A stretch of 38,410 bases of DNA. Source: Tardiphaga sp. (GTDB lineage: Bacteria > Pseudomonadota > Alphaproteobacteria > Rhizobiales > Xanthobacteraceae). The notes beneath the pieces were generated by a model, which worked only from the letters and a program-made list of their open reading frames with translations, ran no database searches and was not told where the DNA came from. Made by a program: the position numbers and the translations under genes. The stretch lies in assembly GCA_014377915.1 (NCBI GenBank), contig JACMOT010000464.1:1-38410 (forward strand). Direction: 5' to 3'. The number at the start of each line of letters is the position of its first letter. Position 1 is the first letter of the stretch. Positions 7,247 through 16,839 of this stretch are shown here, in pieces.

Positions 7247-9130
7247 ATGTCTGCAACAGCCGCAACAGGCGACCAGACCAAACGCGCCGAATCGGCGCAT
7301 CCGCTACGACCGATCTCGTTCGGGGATATCGGCATTACCGTCGACCGCCGCGACGACGGCACCATCTATCTGCACCCGGCATTGACGCTGGGCGACTATC
7401 CCATCCGCATCACGGACTGCCTGCATCGCTGGGCCTTGGAAGCGCCAGACCGGATCTTCATGGCGGAACGCGCGGCGGACGGCGGCTGGCGTGAAGTAAC
7501 CTACGCACAGATGCTGGACGCGACGCGGCGTATCGGCTCGGCGCTGCTGACGCGCGGCCTTTCCGCGGAAAAGCCGATCGTCATCCTGTCCGGCAATTCG
7601 ATCAATCACGCGCTGCTCGCGTTCGGCGCGCTTTATGCCGGCATTCCCTATTGCCCGGTATCGCCGGCCTATTCGCTGGTCTCGAAGGATTTTGGCAAGC
7701 TCTCTTATCTGATGGAGCTGCTGACGCCGGGCCTGGTGTTCGTCGATGACGCCGACGCCTTTGCCGACGCGATCCATTTCAACGTTCCGGCTAACACCGA
7801 GATCGTTGTCGCGCGCGGTGCGTTGCCGGACCGCGGCTTGACGCTGCTGTCGGCGTTACTGGCGACGCCGGAGGCCGCCGGTATCGACGCTGCGCACGAG
7901 GCGATCGGGCCGGACAGTATCGCGAAATTCCTGCTGACTTCCGGCTCGACCGGCCATCCGAAGGCAGTTATCAATACCCAGCGCATGCTGTGCGCCAACC
8001 AGGTCATGCTGCGCGATACGCTGGCGTTCCTGAAGGACGAGCCGCCGGTCATCATCGACTGGCTGCCGTGGAATCACACTTTTGGCGGCAACCACAATAT
8101 CGGCTTGACGTTGCTCAATGGCGGCTCGATGTATCTCGACGACGGCAAGCCGACACCGGCGGGAATCGAGGCGACGATCCGCAATCTACGCGAGATCTCG
8201 CCGACGGTGTATTTCAACGTCCCCAAGGGTTATGAATCGCTGCTGCCTTTTCTGCGCGAGGACGCGGCCCTGCGCCAAAAATTCTTTTCACGGCTGCATG
8301 CGATGTTCTTCAGCGGCGCGAGCCTGTCGCCCTATGTCTGGGACAGCCTCGACGAACTCTCGGTGCAGGCTACCGGTGCCCGGGTCCCGATGCTGACGGG
8401 GCTCGGCGCCACCGAGACCTCGCCATTCTTCATGTGCGTGACCCCGACCACCAGCCGCTCCGGCCATGTCGGCCTGCCCGTTCCCGGCAACGACGCCAAG
8501 CTGGTACCGAACAATGGGAAGCTTGAAGTGCGCGCCAAAGGCCCCAACATCACGCCGGGCTACTGGCGCCAGCCGGAGCTGACCGCTAAGGCATTCGACG
8601 ACGAGGGCTACTACATTTTCGGCGACGCGCTGAGGCCGGTCGATCCCGACGATCTCTCCGCCGGGTTCGATTTCGACGGCCGCATCTCCGAGGATTTCAA
8701 GCTCAGCAGCGGCACCTGGGTCAGCGTCGGGCCGCTGCGCGCGCGCTTTGTCGGCACCTGCGCGCCACTGGTGCGCGACGTGGTGATCGCGGGAATCGAC
8801 CGCGACGAACTCTCGGCACTGGTGATCCTCGATCTTGACGGCTGCCGCGTCATCAACCCGGCGCTTGAAACCGGCGATTTGGCCGCCGCGGCGCATGACC
8901 CGTTGGTTCGCCATGCCTTTCGCGAACGGTTGGCCAAATTCATGGCCGGTGCCACCGGTTCCTCGACCCGGATCACCCGCGCGGTGCTGCTCGACACGCC
9001 GCTGTCGATCGACCGCGGCGAGGTCACCGACAAGGGTTCGGTCAACCAGCGCGCCGTGCGGGAACATCGCGCGGCGCTGATCGAGGCGATCTATGCCGGG
9101 GCGGCGGCGATAAGTGTGATCGCGATCTAG
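7247..9130 (+). CDS. Feruloyl-CoA synthase / hydroxycinnamate-CoA ligase, AMP-forming (CouB-like)
   Basis: Acyl-adenylate-forming ligase of 627 residues, the length of the feruloyl-CoA synthase subfamily. It activates a hydroxycinnamate with ATP and CoA. The phosphate-binding loop TSGSTGHPK is at about 231-239. DWLPWNHTFGGNHN, GLGATETSP and the C-terminal TDKGSVNQR bearing the likely catalytic lysine are subfamily landmarks, and the long N-terminus before residue 60 is also typical. It is co-transcribed with the crotonase (35-base gap, AGGG ten bases before ATG). Its product is the likely inducer of the MarR regulator by analogy with CouR. A paralogue lies at 28127-30001. Exact substrate among coumarate, ferulate and caffeate is not resolvable from sequence. 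Confidence 0.92.
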   Translation: MSATAATGDQTKRAESAHPLRPISFGDIGITVDRRDDGTIYLHPALTLGDYPIRITDCLHRWALEAPDRIFMAERAADGGWREVTYAQMLDATRRIGSALLTRGLSAEKPIVILSGNSINHALLAFGALYAGIPYCPVSPAYSLVSKDFGKLSYLMELLTPGLVFVDDADAFADAIHFNVPANTEIVVARGALPDRGLTLLSALLATPEAAGIDAAHEAIGPDSIAKFLLTSGSTGHPKAVINTQRMLCANQVMLRDTLAFLKDEPPVIIDWLPWNHTFGGNHNIGLTLLNGGSMYLDDGKPTPAGIEATIRNLREISPTVYFNVPKGYESLLPFLREDAALRQKFFSRLHAMFFSGASLSPYVWDSLDELSVQATGARVPMLTGLGATETSPFFMCVTPTTSRSGHVGLPVPGNDAKLVPNNGKLEVRAKGPNITPGYWRQPELTAKAFDDEGYYIFGDALRPVDPDDLSAGFDFDGRISEDFKLSSGTWVSVGPLRARFVGTCAPLVRDVVIAGIDRDELSALVILDLDGCRVINPALETGDLAAAAHDPLVRHAFRERLAKFMAGATGSSTRITRAVLLDTPLSIDRGEVTDKGSVNQRAVREHRAALIEAIYAGAAAISVIAI

Positions 9131-9133
9131 TCT

Positions 9134-9271
9134 GTCGTTCCGGGGCGCGGGCGGCGTCAGCCGAACGCGAACCCGGAATCTTAAGCTATTTTGAACATCT
9201 CGGGATTCCCCGCCACCCCCATTGGATTGGCTGATGTTCGCTCGGGCGTTGCCCTCGCGCCCGGGAATGAC
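9134..9271. repeat. Family A intergenic palindromic repeat, copy 3
   Basis: Begins GTCGTTCCGGGGCGCG and ends CGCGCCCGGGAATGAC, so the outer arms can pair. The inner part is altered after TTTTGAACATCTCGGGATTCC by about 35 bases of unrelated sequence, which breaks the inner stem. Confidence 0.8.
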
Positions 9272-9364
9272 AGGAGCCCCGTCCTGACCTAAAGAAGGGG
9301 CTGATTTCGGCGCTGAAATTTGCTTGATACGACCCATAAAAAGCCAACCCAAAGGGAGAAACCA

Positions 9365-10510
9365 ATGCACAAGCTCAGCCTGGCCATGGCCGCCGTCGCG
9401 GCGTCGCTGCTCGCATCGCCGCTCGCCGCGCAGACCTCCGACATCACCATCGGCATCACCGTCTCCACCACCGGCCCTGCCGCGGCGCTGGGCATTCCCG
9501 AGCGCAATGCGCTTGAATTCGTACCAAAGGAGATCGGCGGCGTGCCCTTGAAGCTGATCGTGCTCGATGATGGCGGCGATCCGACCAATGCGACCACCAA
9601 CGCCCGCCGCTTTGTGACGGAATCCAAGGCCGATATCATCATGGGCTCATCGACCACGCCGCCGACCGTGGCCGTCTCCACCGTTGCCAACGAAGCCGGC
9701 ATTCCGCATTTCGGCCTGGCGCCATTCCCGATCTCGCCGGAGCGCATGAAGTGGTCAGTGGCGATGCCGCAGCCGGTACCGATTGTGGGCAAGGTGATGT
9801 ACGACCACATGAAGGCCAAGGGCGTGAAGACGATCGGCTATATCGGCTATTCGGATTCCTATGGCGACCTCTGGTTCAACGACCTGAAGACGCAGACCGC
9901 CCCGATGGGCATGAGCATCGTCGCCGAGGAGCGCTTTGCCCGGCCGGACACGTCGGTCGCCGGCCAGGTGCTGAAGCTGGTGGCCGCCAATCCCGATGCC
10001 ATCTTGGTCGGCGCCTCCGGCACCGCGGCCGCGCTGCCGCAGAGCGCCTTGCGTGAACGCGGCTACAAGGGCCCGATCTACCAGACCCATGGCGCCGCCT
10101 CGATGGACTTCATCCGCATCGCCGGGGCTTCCGCGGAAGGCGTCTTGATGGCGTCTGGTCCGGTGATGAACCCGGAAGGCCAGCCCGACAGCGCGTTGAC
10201 CAAGAAGCCCGGGCTGGCCCTGAACGCGGCCTATGAGGCCAAATATGGCCCCAGCAGCCGTAGCCAGTTTGCCGGCCACTCCTTCGACGCCTTCGAGATC
10301 CTGAAGCGTGTCATCCCGGTGGCCCTGAAGACGGCCAAGCCCGGCACGCCGGAGTTTCGTGAAGCCATCCGGGCAGCACTTCTGACCGAAAAAGAACTGG
10401 CGGCGAGCCAGGGCGTCTACAACTTCACCGATAAAGACCGCTACGGCCTCGATGATCGCGCGCGGATTTTGCTGACCGTGAAGGACGGCAAGTACGTTCC
10501 GGCGCAGTAA
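9365..10510 (+). CDS. ABC transporter substrate-binding protein, HAAT family (tandem copy 1)
   Basis: Periplasmic receptor of 381 residues. ATG 9365 is chosen over an in-frame upstream start at 9320 because AAAGGGAGAA lies just before it and a signal peptide then begins immediately (MHKLSLAMAAVAAS, cleavage near LAAQ). The mature start SDITIGITVSTTGPAAALG is the ligand-binding opening of HAAT receptors. It is highly similar over its full length to the next gene, with identical length, so the two are a recent tandem duplication. It is clearly distinct from the pair at 1-1802, so the locus carries two receptor types. An aromatic-acid ligand is inferred from the upstream CoA ligase. Confidence 0.93.
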   Translation: MHKLSLAMAAVAASLLASPLAAQTSDITIGITVSTTGPAAALGIPERNALEFVPKEIGGVPLKLIVLDDGGDPTNATTNARRFVTESKADIIMGSSTTPPTVAVSTVANEAGIPHFGLAPFPISPERMKWSVAMPQPVPIVGKVMYDHMKAKGVKTIGYIGYSDSYGDLWFNDLKTQTAPMGMSIVAEERFARPDTSVAGQVLKLVAANPDAILVGASGTAAALPQSALRERGYKGPIYQTHGAASMDFIRIAGASAEGVLMASGPVMNPEGQPDSALTKKPGLALNAAYEAKYGPSSRSQFAGHSFDAFEILKRVIPVALKTAKPGTPEFREAIRAALLTEKELAASQGVYNFTDKDRYGLDDRARILLTVKDGKYVPAQ

Positions 10511-10516
10511 CGCACT

Positions 10517-10631
10517 GTCGTTCCGGGGCACGAGGGCAAAAGCCCAAGCGAACCCGGAACCTCGACCTGTTTAAAACATCTCGGGCTTCCGGGCTCGCTC
10601 GCGGCTGGCGCCGCCCGCGCCCCGGAATGAC
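10517..10631. repeat. Family A intergenic palindromic repeat, copy 4
   Basis: Well preserved copy: GTCGTTCCGGGGC at the left, GCGCCCCGGAATGAC at the right, inner arms GCGAACCCGGAA and TTCCGGGCTCGC around GTTTAAAACAT. Lies between the two tandem receptor genes. Confidence 0.85.
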
Positions 10632-10656
10632 AACCGCTCGCCGACGAAGTACAAGA

Positions 10657-10686
10657 GCCGGCCCTCGCCAGAGGGCCGGCTTTTTG
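10657..10686 (+). terminator. Rho-independent terminator between tandem receptor genes
   Basis: Perfect 10-base-pair stem GCCGGCCCTC / GAGGGCCGGC (10657-10666 and 10671-10680) with a GCCA loop, followed by TTTTTGC. It ends transcription from the upstream receptor gene, so the second receptor probably has its own promoter in the next 60 bases. Confidence 0.92.
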
Positions 10687-10747
10687 CTGCCGAACGCGCA
10701 TGGTCCGGGGGCCATACCGCGCACCATATCCACGGGAAAGAACCGAC

Positions 10748-11893
10748 ATGACCAAACTTCGTCTGGCTGCCGCCCTCGCGGCGTCGCTGGCTGTCTCGAC
10801 GCCGCTGCGAGCGCAGACCTCCGAGATCACCATCGGCCTCAGCCTCTCCACCACCGGCCCCGCCGCGGCGCTGGGCGTGCCGGAGCGTAATGTGCTGGAA
10901 TTCGTACCGAGGGAAATCGGTGGCGTGCCATTGAAGCTGATTGTGCTCGACGACGGCGGCGATCCGGCCATTGCGACCACCAATGCCCGGCGCTTTGTCA
11001 CCGAGTCCAAGGCCGATGTGATGATCGGCTCCTCAATCGTGCCGTCGAGCGTGGCGATGTCCACCGTCGCCAATGAGGCCGGCGTTCCGCATTTTAGCCT
11101 GGCGCCGATGCCGTTCACTCCGGCCCGCGAAAAATGGTCGGTCGACATGCCGCAGCCGGTCGCGATCGTGGGCCGGGTCATGTACGACCACATGAAGGCC
11201 AAGGGCGTGAAGACGCTCGGCTATATCGGTTATTCGGATTCCTACGGCGACCTCTGGTTCAACGACATCAAGGAGCAGACCGGGCCGATGGGCATGAAGA
11301 TCGTCGATGACGAACGCTTCGCCCGCCCCGACACCTCGATCACCGGCCAGGCGCTGAAGCTGGTCGCCGCCAATCCCGACGCGATCCTGATCGGCGCCGC
11401 AGGTGCTGGCGCCGGCATGCCGCAATCGGAACTGCGCGACAGGGGCTACAAGGGCCTGATCTACCAGACCCATGGCGCGGCCTCGATGGACTTCATCCGC
11501 ATTGCGGGGGCGTCCGCCGAAGGCGTCCTGATGGCCTCCGGCCCGGTGATGAATCCGGAAGGCCAGGCCGACAGCGCGCTGACCAAGGCGCCTGGGCTTG
11601 CGCCCAACGCCGCCTATGAAGGCAAATACGGCGCCAGCAGTCGCAACCAGTTCGCCGGCCACGCCTATGACGCCTTCGAGATTCTCAAGCGCGTGATCCC
11701 GGTGGCCCTGAAGACCGCAAAACCCGGCACGCCGGAATTTCGCGAGGCAATCCGCCAGGCCTTGATGAGCGAGAAGGAAATGGCGGCGACGCAGGGCGTC
11801 TATAATTTTACCGACAAGGACCGCAACGGCGTCGATGATCGCTCGCGGATACTTCTGACGGTGAAGGGCGGCAAATACGTGCCGGCGGAGTAG
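10748..11893 (+). CDS. ABC transporter substrate-binding protein, HAAT family (tandem copy 2)
   Basis: Periplasmic receptor of 381 residues, the same length as the gene before it and near-identical through most of the protein (for example SDSYGDLWFND and YQTHGAASMDFIRIAGAS). ATG 10748 follows GGGAAAG by about seven bases; the in-frame start at 10700 lies too close to the terminator. Signal peptide: MTKLRLAAALAASLAVSTPLRAQ region, cleaved near RAQ. Most differences from its twin are conservative, so both are probably functional with related ligands. An intrinsic terminator separates the pair, allowing different expression. It faces the DUF3237 gene tail to tail across a hairpin. Confidence 0.93.
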   Translation: MTKLRLAAALAASLAVSTPLRAQTSEITIGLSLSTTGPAAALGVPERNVLEFVPREIGGVPLKLIVLDDGGDPAIATTNARRFVTESKADVMIGSSIVPSSVAMSTVANEAGVPHFSLAPMPFTPAREKWSVDMPQPVAIVGRVMYDHMKAKGVKTLGYIGYSDSYGDLWFNDIKEQTGPMGMKIVDDERFARPDTSITGQALKLVAANPDAILIGAAGAGAGMPQSELRDRGYKGLIYQTHGAASMDFIRIAGASAEGVLMASGPVMNPEGQADSALTKAPGLAPNAAYEGKYGASSRNQFAGHAYDAFEILKRVIPVALKTAKPGTPEFREAIRQALMSEKEMAATQGVYNFTDKDRNGVDDRSRILLTVKGGKYVPAE

Positions 11894-11899
11894 GTTTTC

Positions 11900-11928
11900 C
11901 CCTCCCCCGCGTCTTCGCGTGGGGAGGG
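11900..11928. terminator. Intergenic hairpin between convergent genes
   Basis: CCCTCCCC-CGCG / CGCG-T-GGGGAGGG with a four-base TCTT loop and one bulged T, in the 36 bases between two convergent stops. No T-tract follows on either strand, so termination is plausible but not proven. Confidence 0.45.
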
Positions 11929-11929
11929 A

Positions 11930-12391
11930 TTAAAGGACCTGATGCACCGCGAGTTCGACACGATCAGGATACCGCGCGCCAACGCCGACAAAAAGGTGCT
12001 GCATCAGCCAGCGATAGTTTTCGGCGCCAGTCTCGAATCTCGGCACCGAGCGAAAGTAGATCAGCGCGGGATCGACGGCCTCGCCGCGCGCGATACAGTC
12101 CAGCGCCTGCTTCGGCCCAAAGCGGATGCCGATGTTGTCGATATAGATCACCGCGCCATCATCCAGCTGAAATGCGTATTTGGCCTCCAACTCGGTAAAG
12201 CCGTCCGGCCGGATGGTCTGGAAGTCCGCGCCGGTTGGAAAGATGGTGCCTGATATCCCTTCCCCGCTTACCTCACCGCCAAGGATCGGTATGATGCGGC
12301 GCAGACCATGGCCGAAATCACCGGCGACGATCGGCGCGCCGATCCTGATCTTCAGCGTGAAGACGTATCTTGTTTCGAGCTGGGGGGTCAT
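11930..12391 (-). CDS. DUF3237 (UPF0311) family protein, last gene of the TRAP operon
   Basis: Small soluble protein of 153 residues with no signal peptide. The family is recognised by its opening LETRYVFTLKIRIGAP, then PILGGEVSGEGISGTIFPTGADF, and the central DDGAVIYIDNIGIR, all hallmarks of DUF3237. The family has no firmly assigned reaction; a small beta-barrel fold is expected. ATG 12391 comes only four bases after the TRAP large-permease stop, so it is almost certainly co-transcribed and translationally coupled with the transporter. This suggests a role linked to the imported aromatic acid, such as binding or modification, but the function is unknown. Confidence 0.82.
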   Translation of the reverse strand: MTPQLETRYVFTLKIRIGAPIVAGDFGHGLRRIIPILGGEVSGEGISGTIFPTGADFQTIRPDGFTELEAKYAFQLDDGAVIYIDNIGIRFGPKQALDCIARGEAVDPALIYFRSVPRFETGAENYRWLMQHLFVGVGARYPDRVELAVHQVL

Positions 12392-12395
12392 CGCA

Positions 12396-13706
12396 TTATC
12401 CGATCATCCGCATCGGCAGCCAGGTGGCGATCATCGGGAACAGCACCAGCAGCACCAGTCGGATCAGATCGGTGACCACGAAGGGCAGCACGCCCTTGAA
12501 GATGGTCGACATGCTGACGTCCTTGATCACGCTCTTGATGACAAACACGTTCATGCCGACCGGCGGATGGATCAGGCCAAGCTCGACCGTCATGACAATG
12601 ACGATGCCGAACCAGAACGGATCAAAGCCCAGCGCCATCACCACCGGGAACACGATCGGCACGGTGAGGATCACCATCGCCATCGCATCCATCAGGCAGC
12701 CGAGCACCAGATACATCAGCAGGATCAGCGTCAGCACGCCATAGGGACCGATGCCCAGACCGGTGAGAAATTCGGTGACGTGCTGCGGCGTCTGCGTGAT
12801 GGTGAGGAAATAACCGAAGCACAGCGCGCCGATCAGCACCGTGAACACCGCGGCCGCGGTGCGCGTCGCCTGCAGCAACGATTGCAGGATGCCCTCGCGG
12901 CTCAGCTTGCCGCGCAGCACGCCGATCAAGAAGGCGCCGACGGCGCCAACCGCGCCGGCCTCGGTGGGAATGAAGAAGCCACCATAGAGGCCGCCTATCA
13001 CGAACACGAACAGCAAAAGCGGCGACCACACGTCGCGGATCGCCAGCGCACGCTCGTGCCACGACGCCTTTGGCCCGGCCGGCAGGAAGCCGGGCTTGAC
13101 CACGCCGATGATGAAGATGGTGATCATGTGCATCAGGATCGCCAGCAGCCCCGGCACGATGCCGGCGATAAACAGCTTGCCGATATCCTGCTGGGTGATG
13201 ATGCCGTAGACCGCCAGTACCGTACTGGGCGGCAGCATGGCGCCGAGCGTGCCGCCGACCGCGATCACGCCGGTGGCAAAACTCTGCGGATAGTTGAAGC
13301 GGCGCATCTCCGGATAGGCCACCGCGGAAAACGTCGCAGCCGTCGCCACCGACGAGCCGGAGATGGCGGCAAAGCCACCGCAGGCGGCGATTGTGGCGAT
13401 GCCGAGCCCGCCCTTCCAGTGTCCGACAAAGGTGTTGGCGGCGCGGAACAACTCGCGGCTGATGCCCGACACCGAGACGAAGGCCCCCATCAGCAGGAAC
13501 ATCGGGATCACGCCGAACGAGTAATCCGTCACCGTGCGCATCGTGGTCTGGCCGACCAGTTTCAAGGCCGGTGCGAAGCCGGTCAGGTAGCCGAAGCCGG
13601 TGATGCCGACGAGCCCCATCGCCATGCCGACCGGTACCCGCAGCAGCATCAGCACGAACAAGCTGACGAACCCGATCAGCGCGACCGCTTCATTGCTCAA
13701 TTCCAT
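12396..13706 (-). CDS. TRAP transporter large permease, DctM family (TarM-like)
   Basis: Inner-membrane protein of 436 residues with about 12 to 13 predicted spans, the normal DctM length. It opens with a membrane span followed by LLRVPVGMAMGLVGITGFG, and has the conserved GSSVATAATFSAVAYPEM and PPSTVLAVYGIITQQDIG segments of the ion-translocating subunit. It drives uptake of organic acids with a sodium or proton gradient together with the small permease and the periplasmic receptor. ATG 13706 is four bases after the DctQ stop. Neighbouring pobA and the cou-like genes point to the R. palustris TarPQM system, which takes up p-coumarate-type acids; that assignment is inference from context. Confidence 0.93.
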   Translation of the reverse strand: MELSNEAVALIGFVSLFVLMLLRVPVGMAMGLVGITGFGYLTGFAPALKLVGQTTMRTVTDYSFGVIPMFLLMGAFVSVSGISRELFRAANTFVGHWKGGLGIATIAACGGFAAISGSSVATAATFSAVAYPEMRRFNYPQSFATGVIAVGGTLGAMLPPSTVLAVYGIITQQDIGKLFIAGIVPGLLAILMHMITIFIIGVVKPGFLPAGPKASWHERALAIRDVWSPLLLFVFVIGGLYGGFFIPTEAGAVGAVGAFLIGVLRGKLSREGILQSLLQATRTAAAVFTVLIGALCFGYFLTITQTPQHVTEFLTGLGIGPYGVLTLILLMYLVLGCLMDAMAMVILTVPIVFPVVMALGFDPFWFGIVIVMTVELGLIHPPVGMNVFVIKSVIKDVSMSTIFKGVLPFVVTDLIRLVLLVLFPMIATWLPMRMIG

Positions 13707-13710
13707 GCGA

Positions 13711-14274
13711 TCACTCTGCGATTTTGAGTTTGGGTTCGTGCATCTGCTCCGGATGAAAGATCAGCCGATAGGTGCGGAAGGCGATCAGCAACACCGCGGA
13801 GACGTCGCCGATCCAGGACACCAGGAAGAACGGCCAGATCGGCAATTGCAGGTCCATGGTGACGATGTTGCTGTGGTAGGTGTCGACCACCTTGTCGAAC
13901 AACGTGTAGGTCTGCACGCTGACGACGAACAGCAGCACCAGGGTCGCGAACACGTCGATCCAGCGCTGGTGTTTCGGCGTGGCATTGGCCCACACCAGAT
14001 CAACGGTGATGTGCGAGCCGCGATAGGAGGTGGCGGCGATACCCCAGAAAATCAGGATGCCGAGCATGAACTGGCCGACATTGTAGTAGTCCGGAATCGT
14101 CACCGCGAAGAATTTCCGCATCACCACCGCGATGAAAGTGTTCAGCGCGACGATGCCGACAAAGAACGCGGCGATCCATTCGATGGAATCGATGAAGCGA
14201 TCCATGATGTTTTGGCGCGGCATCTCGGGCGGGACGGACAGCGCACCGGCGGCGGTGACTTCGGGAATGGTCAT
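13711..14274 (-). CDS. TRAP transporter small permease, DctQ family (TarQ-like)
   Basis: Four-span inner-membrane protein of 187 residues. The start at 14274 (MTIPEVTAAG) is preferred to one 36 bases upstream because GGA lies eight bases before it, and the extra residues of the longer form are encoded by the end of a family A repeat. Membrane spans are at about 30-52, 68-88, 105-125 and 145-170. The family scaffold GILIFWGIAATSYRGSHITVDLVW is present. It bridges the periplasmic receptor and DctM. Between it and the receptor gene lies a 144-base repeat, an unusual interruption of a TRAP operon that may lower expression of the membrane subunits relative to the receptor. Confidence 0.9.
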   Translation of the reverse strand: MTIPEVTAAGALSVPPEMPRQNIMDRFIDSIEWIAAFFVGIVALNTFIAVVMRKFFAVTIPDYYNVGQFMLGILIFWGIAATSYRGSHITVDLVWANATPKHQRWIDVFATLVLLFVVSVQTYTLFDKVVDTYHSNIVTMDLQLPIWPFFLVSWIGDVSAVLLIAFRTYRLIFHPEQMHEPKLKIAE

Positions 14275-14291
14275 GCGGTTTTCCAGGGATC

Positions 14292-14435
14292 GTCGTTCCG
14301 GGGCGTGCACGGCGTCAGCTGGGCGCGAACCCGGAACCTCGAATTGTTTTGAACATCTCGAACATCAGAGATGCGATGAACATTTCGGGATTCCGGGTTC
14401 GCGTTCGGCTAACGCCGCCCGCGCCCTGGAATGGC
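14292..14435. repeat. Family A intergenic palindromic repeat, copy 5 (inside the TRAP operon)
   Basis: Outer arms GTCGTTCCGGGGCG and GCGCCCTGGAATGGC, inner arms GCGCGAACCCGGAA and TTCCGGGTTCGCG. The centre is lengthened by a partial duplication of the GAACATCTCG / GAACATTTCG core. It separates the receptor gene from the small permease. Confidence 0.85.
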
Positions 14436-14471
14436 AGCGTGTAGCTACGACGCGCGTTCTATATTTTATTA

Positions 14472-15497
14472 CTACAACCCGGCGTCAAACTTCTTCAGCG
14501 CCGCCTTCAGTTCAGCATCGATCGCTTCCGCGTCGCCACCCGCCTTCTTGACGCCGGCGGCCCAGCTGGCGCGCAGCGGCTCGATGCCCTTCTTCCACTC
14601 GCCGAGCTGTTCCGGGCTGAGCTTGTAGACCTCATGGCCTTCCAGCGCCTTCATTTTCACCCGGCCGTTGGCTTCGAAATCGACCCACGGATCGGTGACC
14701 TTCGACGCCCATTCCGGTGTGCAATGATCATCGATGATCTTTTTCTGGCCGTCCGACATCGCGTTGTATTTGGCCAGGTTGATATTGTAGGTGAACACCG
14801 TCGAATAGAGCGGCGCATCGATATGGTACTTCACCACCTTGTCGATGCCGAACAGGAAGATCGAGCCCCACGGAAATGCGATCTCGTCGGCGACGCCGCG
14901 CTCGATGGCGTCGCGGGATTCCGGCGCCGAGGCTTGCACATTGGTGCCGCCGAACAGTTTCACCATCTCGCCGAACGTGCTTTGGGCCGGACGAACCTTC
15001 ACGCCGCTGAGGTCAGCGGGCACCATGATTTTCTTCTTGCCGTGCAGCGAGCCGGGATCGTGGATGAAGGCAAAGCACAGCTTGGTATCCTTCATCTCGG
15101 TCTTTGCGTATTTTTGATACCACTCGTTCAGAGCCTGCGTACCCTTCTTGCCATCGGCGAACACGAAGGGAAGCTGCCCGGCGGCGATGATCGGAAAGCG
15201 ACCGGGCTGATAGCCGGGATTGACATAGGTGATGTCGGCGATGCCGTCCCGCGCCATGTCATAGTGGTCGAACGCCTTGCCGAGCTGCTCGGAGGGGAAC
15301 ACCGACAGCTTGATGGTACCGCCCGAGGCCTTCTCGATGTCGGCGGCCCAGGCCTGGGTCGCTGGCACCAAGGGATGCGCCGGAGGCACCCATAGCGAGA
15401 CTTTCAGATTGATGGTCTTGTCCTGCGCCGCGACCGGATGGATCGCAGACCCAATGCCGGCGGCCAGCCCCAGCAACGCAAACAGCGCTTTCCTCAT
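14472..15497 (-). CDS. TRAP transporter substrate-binding protein, DctP family (TarP-like)
   Basis: Periplasmic receptor of 341 residues. Signal peptide MRKALFALLGLAAGIGSA..., cleaved near VAAQ. The DctP signature arginine that grips the substrate carboxylate is at about 169 in SGVKVRPAQSTFGEM. AGGGGAGAA lies eight bases before ATG 15497. It is the first gene of the operon receptor, small permease, large permease, DUF3237. Its upstream region is shared with pobA and carries a 15-base palindrome nearly identical to the one over the crotonase promoter. A hydroxycinnamate or 4-hydroxybenzoate-like acid is the likely ligand, by analogy with R. palustris TarP. Confidence 0.93.
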   Translation of the reverse strand: MRKALFALLGLAAGIGSAIHPVAAQDKTINLKVSLWVPPAHPLVPATQAWAADIEKASGGTIKLSVFPSEQLGKAFDHYDMARDGIADITYVNPGYQPGRFPIIAAGQLPFVFADGKKGTQALNEWYQKYAKTEMKDTKLCFAFIHDPGSLHGKKKIMVPADLSGVKVRPAQSTFGEMVKLFGGTNVQASAPESRDAIERGVADEIAFPWGSIFLFGIDKVVKYHIDAPLYSTVFTYNINLAKYNAMSDGQKKIIDDHCTPEWASKVTDPWVDFEANGRVKMKALEGHEVYKLSPEQLGEWKKGIEPLRASWAAGVKKAGGDAEAIDAELKAALKKFDAGL

Positions 15498-15548
15498 CGA
15501 CGTTCTCCCCTGATTTCGCTGGACCTTGAACGGCCCTTTGCGAATATT

Positions 15549-15563
15549 GTTATATCATATAAT
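15549..15563. promoter_or_regulatory. Candidate operator between the TRAP operon and pobA
   Basis: GTTATAT-C-ATATAAT, a 7-1-7 palindrome with one mismatch. Read on the minus strand it is ATTATAT-G-ATATAAC, differing from the 6382-6396 site only at the centre and last base. It is 51 bases upstream of the TRAP receptor start and 95 upstream of pobA. On the plus strand TATAAT (15558-15563) could be the pobA -10 box, although no good -35 box is visible. Confidence 0.65.
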
Positions 15564-15643
15564 TATCAAATCAAGCCTCACCGGTAGACTGCCGCGCGCT
15601 GGCTTGACTCGTCAACTCGTACGGCCGAGACCTACCAGAATAA

Positions 15644-16831
<1,188 letters not shown>

Positions 16832-16839
16832 TCGCAGCT

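Noticed and set aside
12180..13727. Long plus-strand frame (515 codons) opposite the TRAP large permease
   Set aside because: Extremely rich in His, Gln, Asp and Arg, a usual artefact of the strand opposite a GC-rich membrane-protein gene; the DctM frame has clear family motifs.
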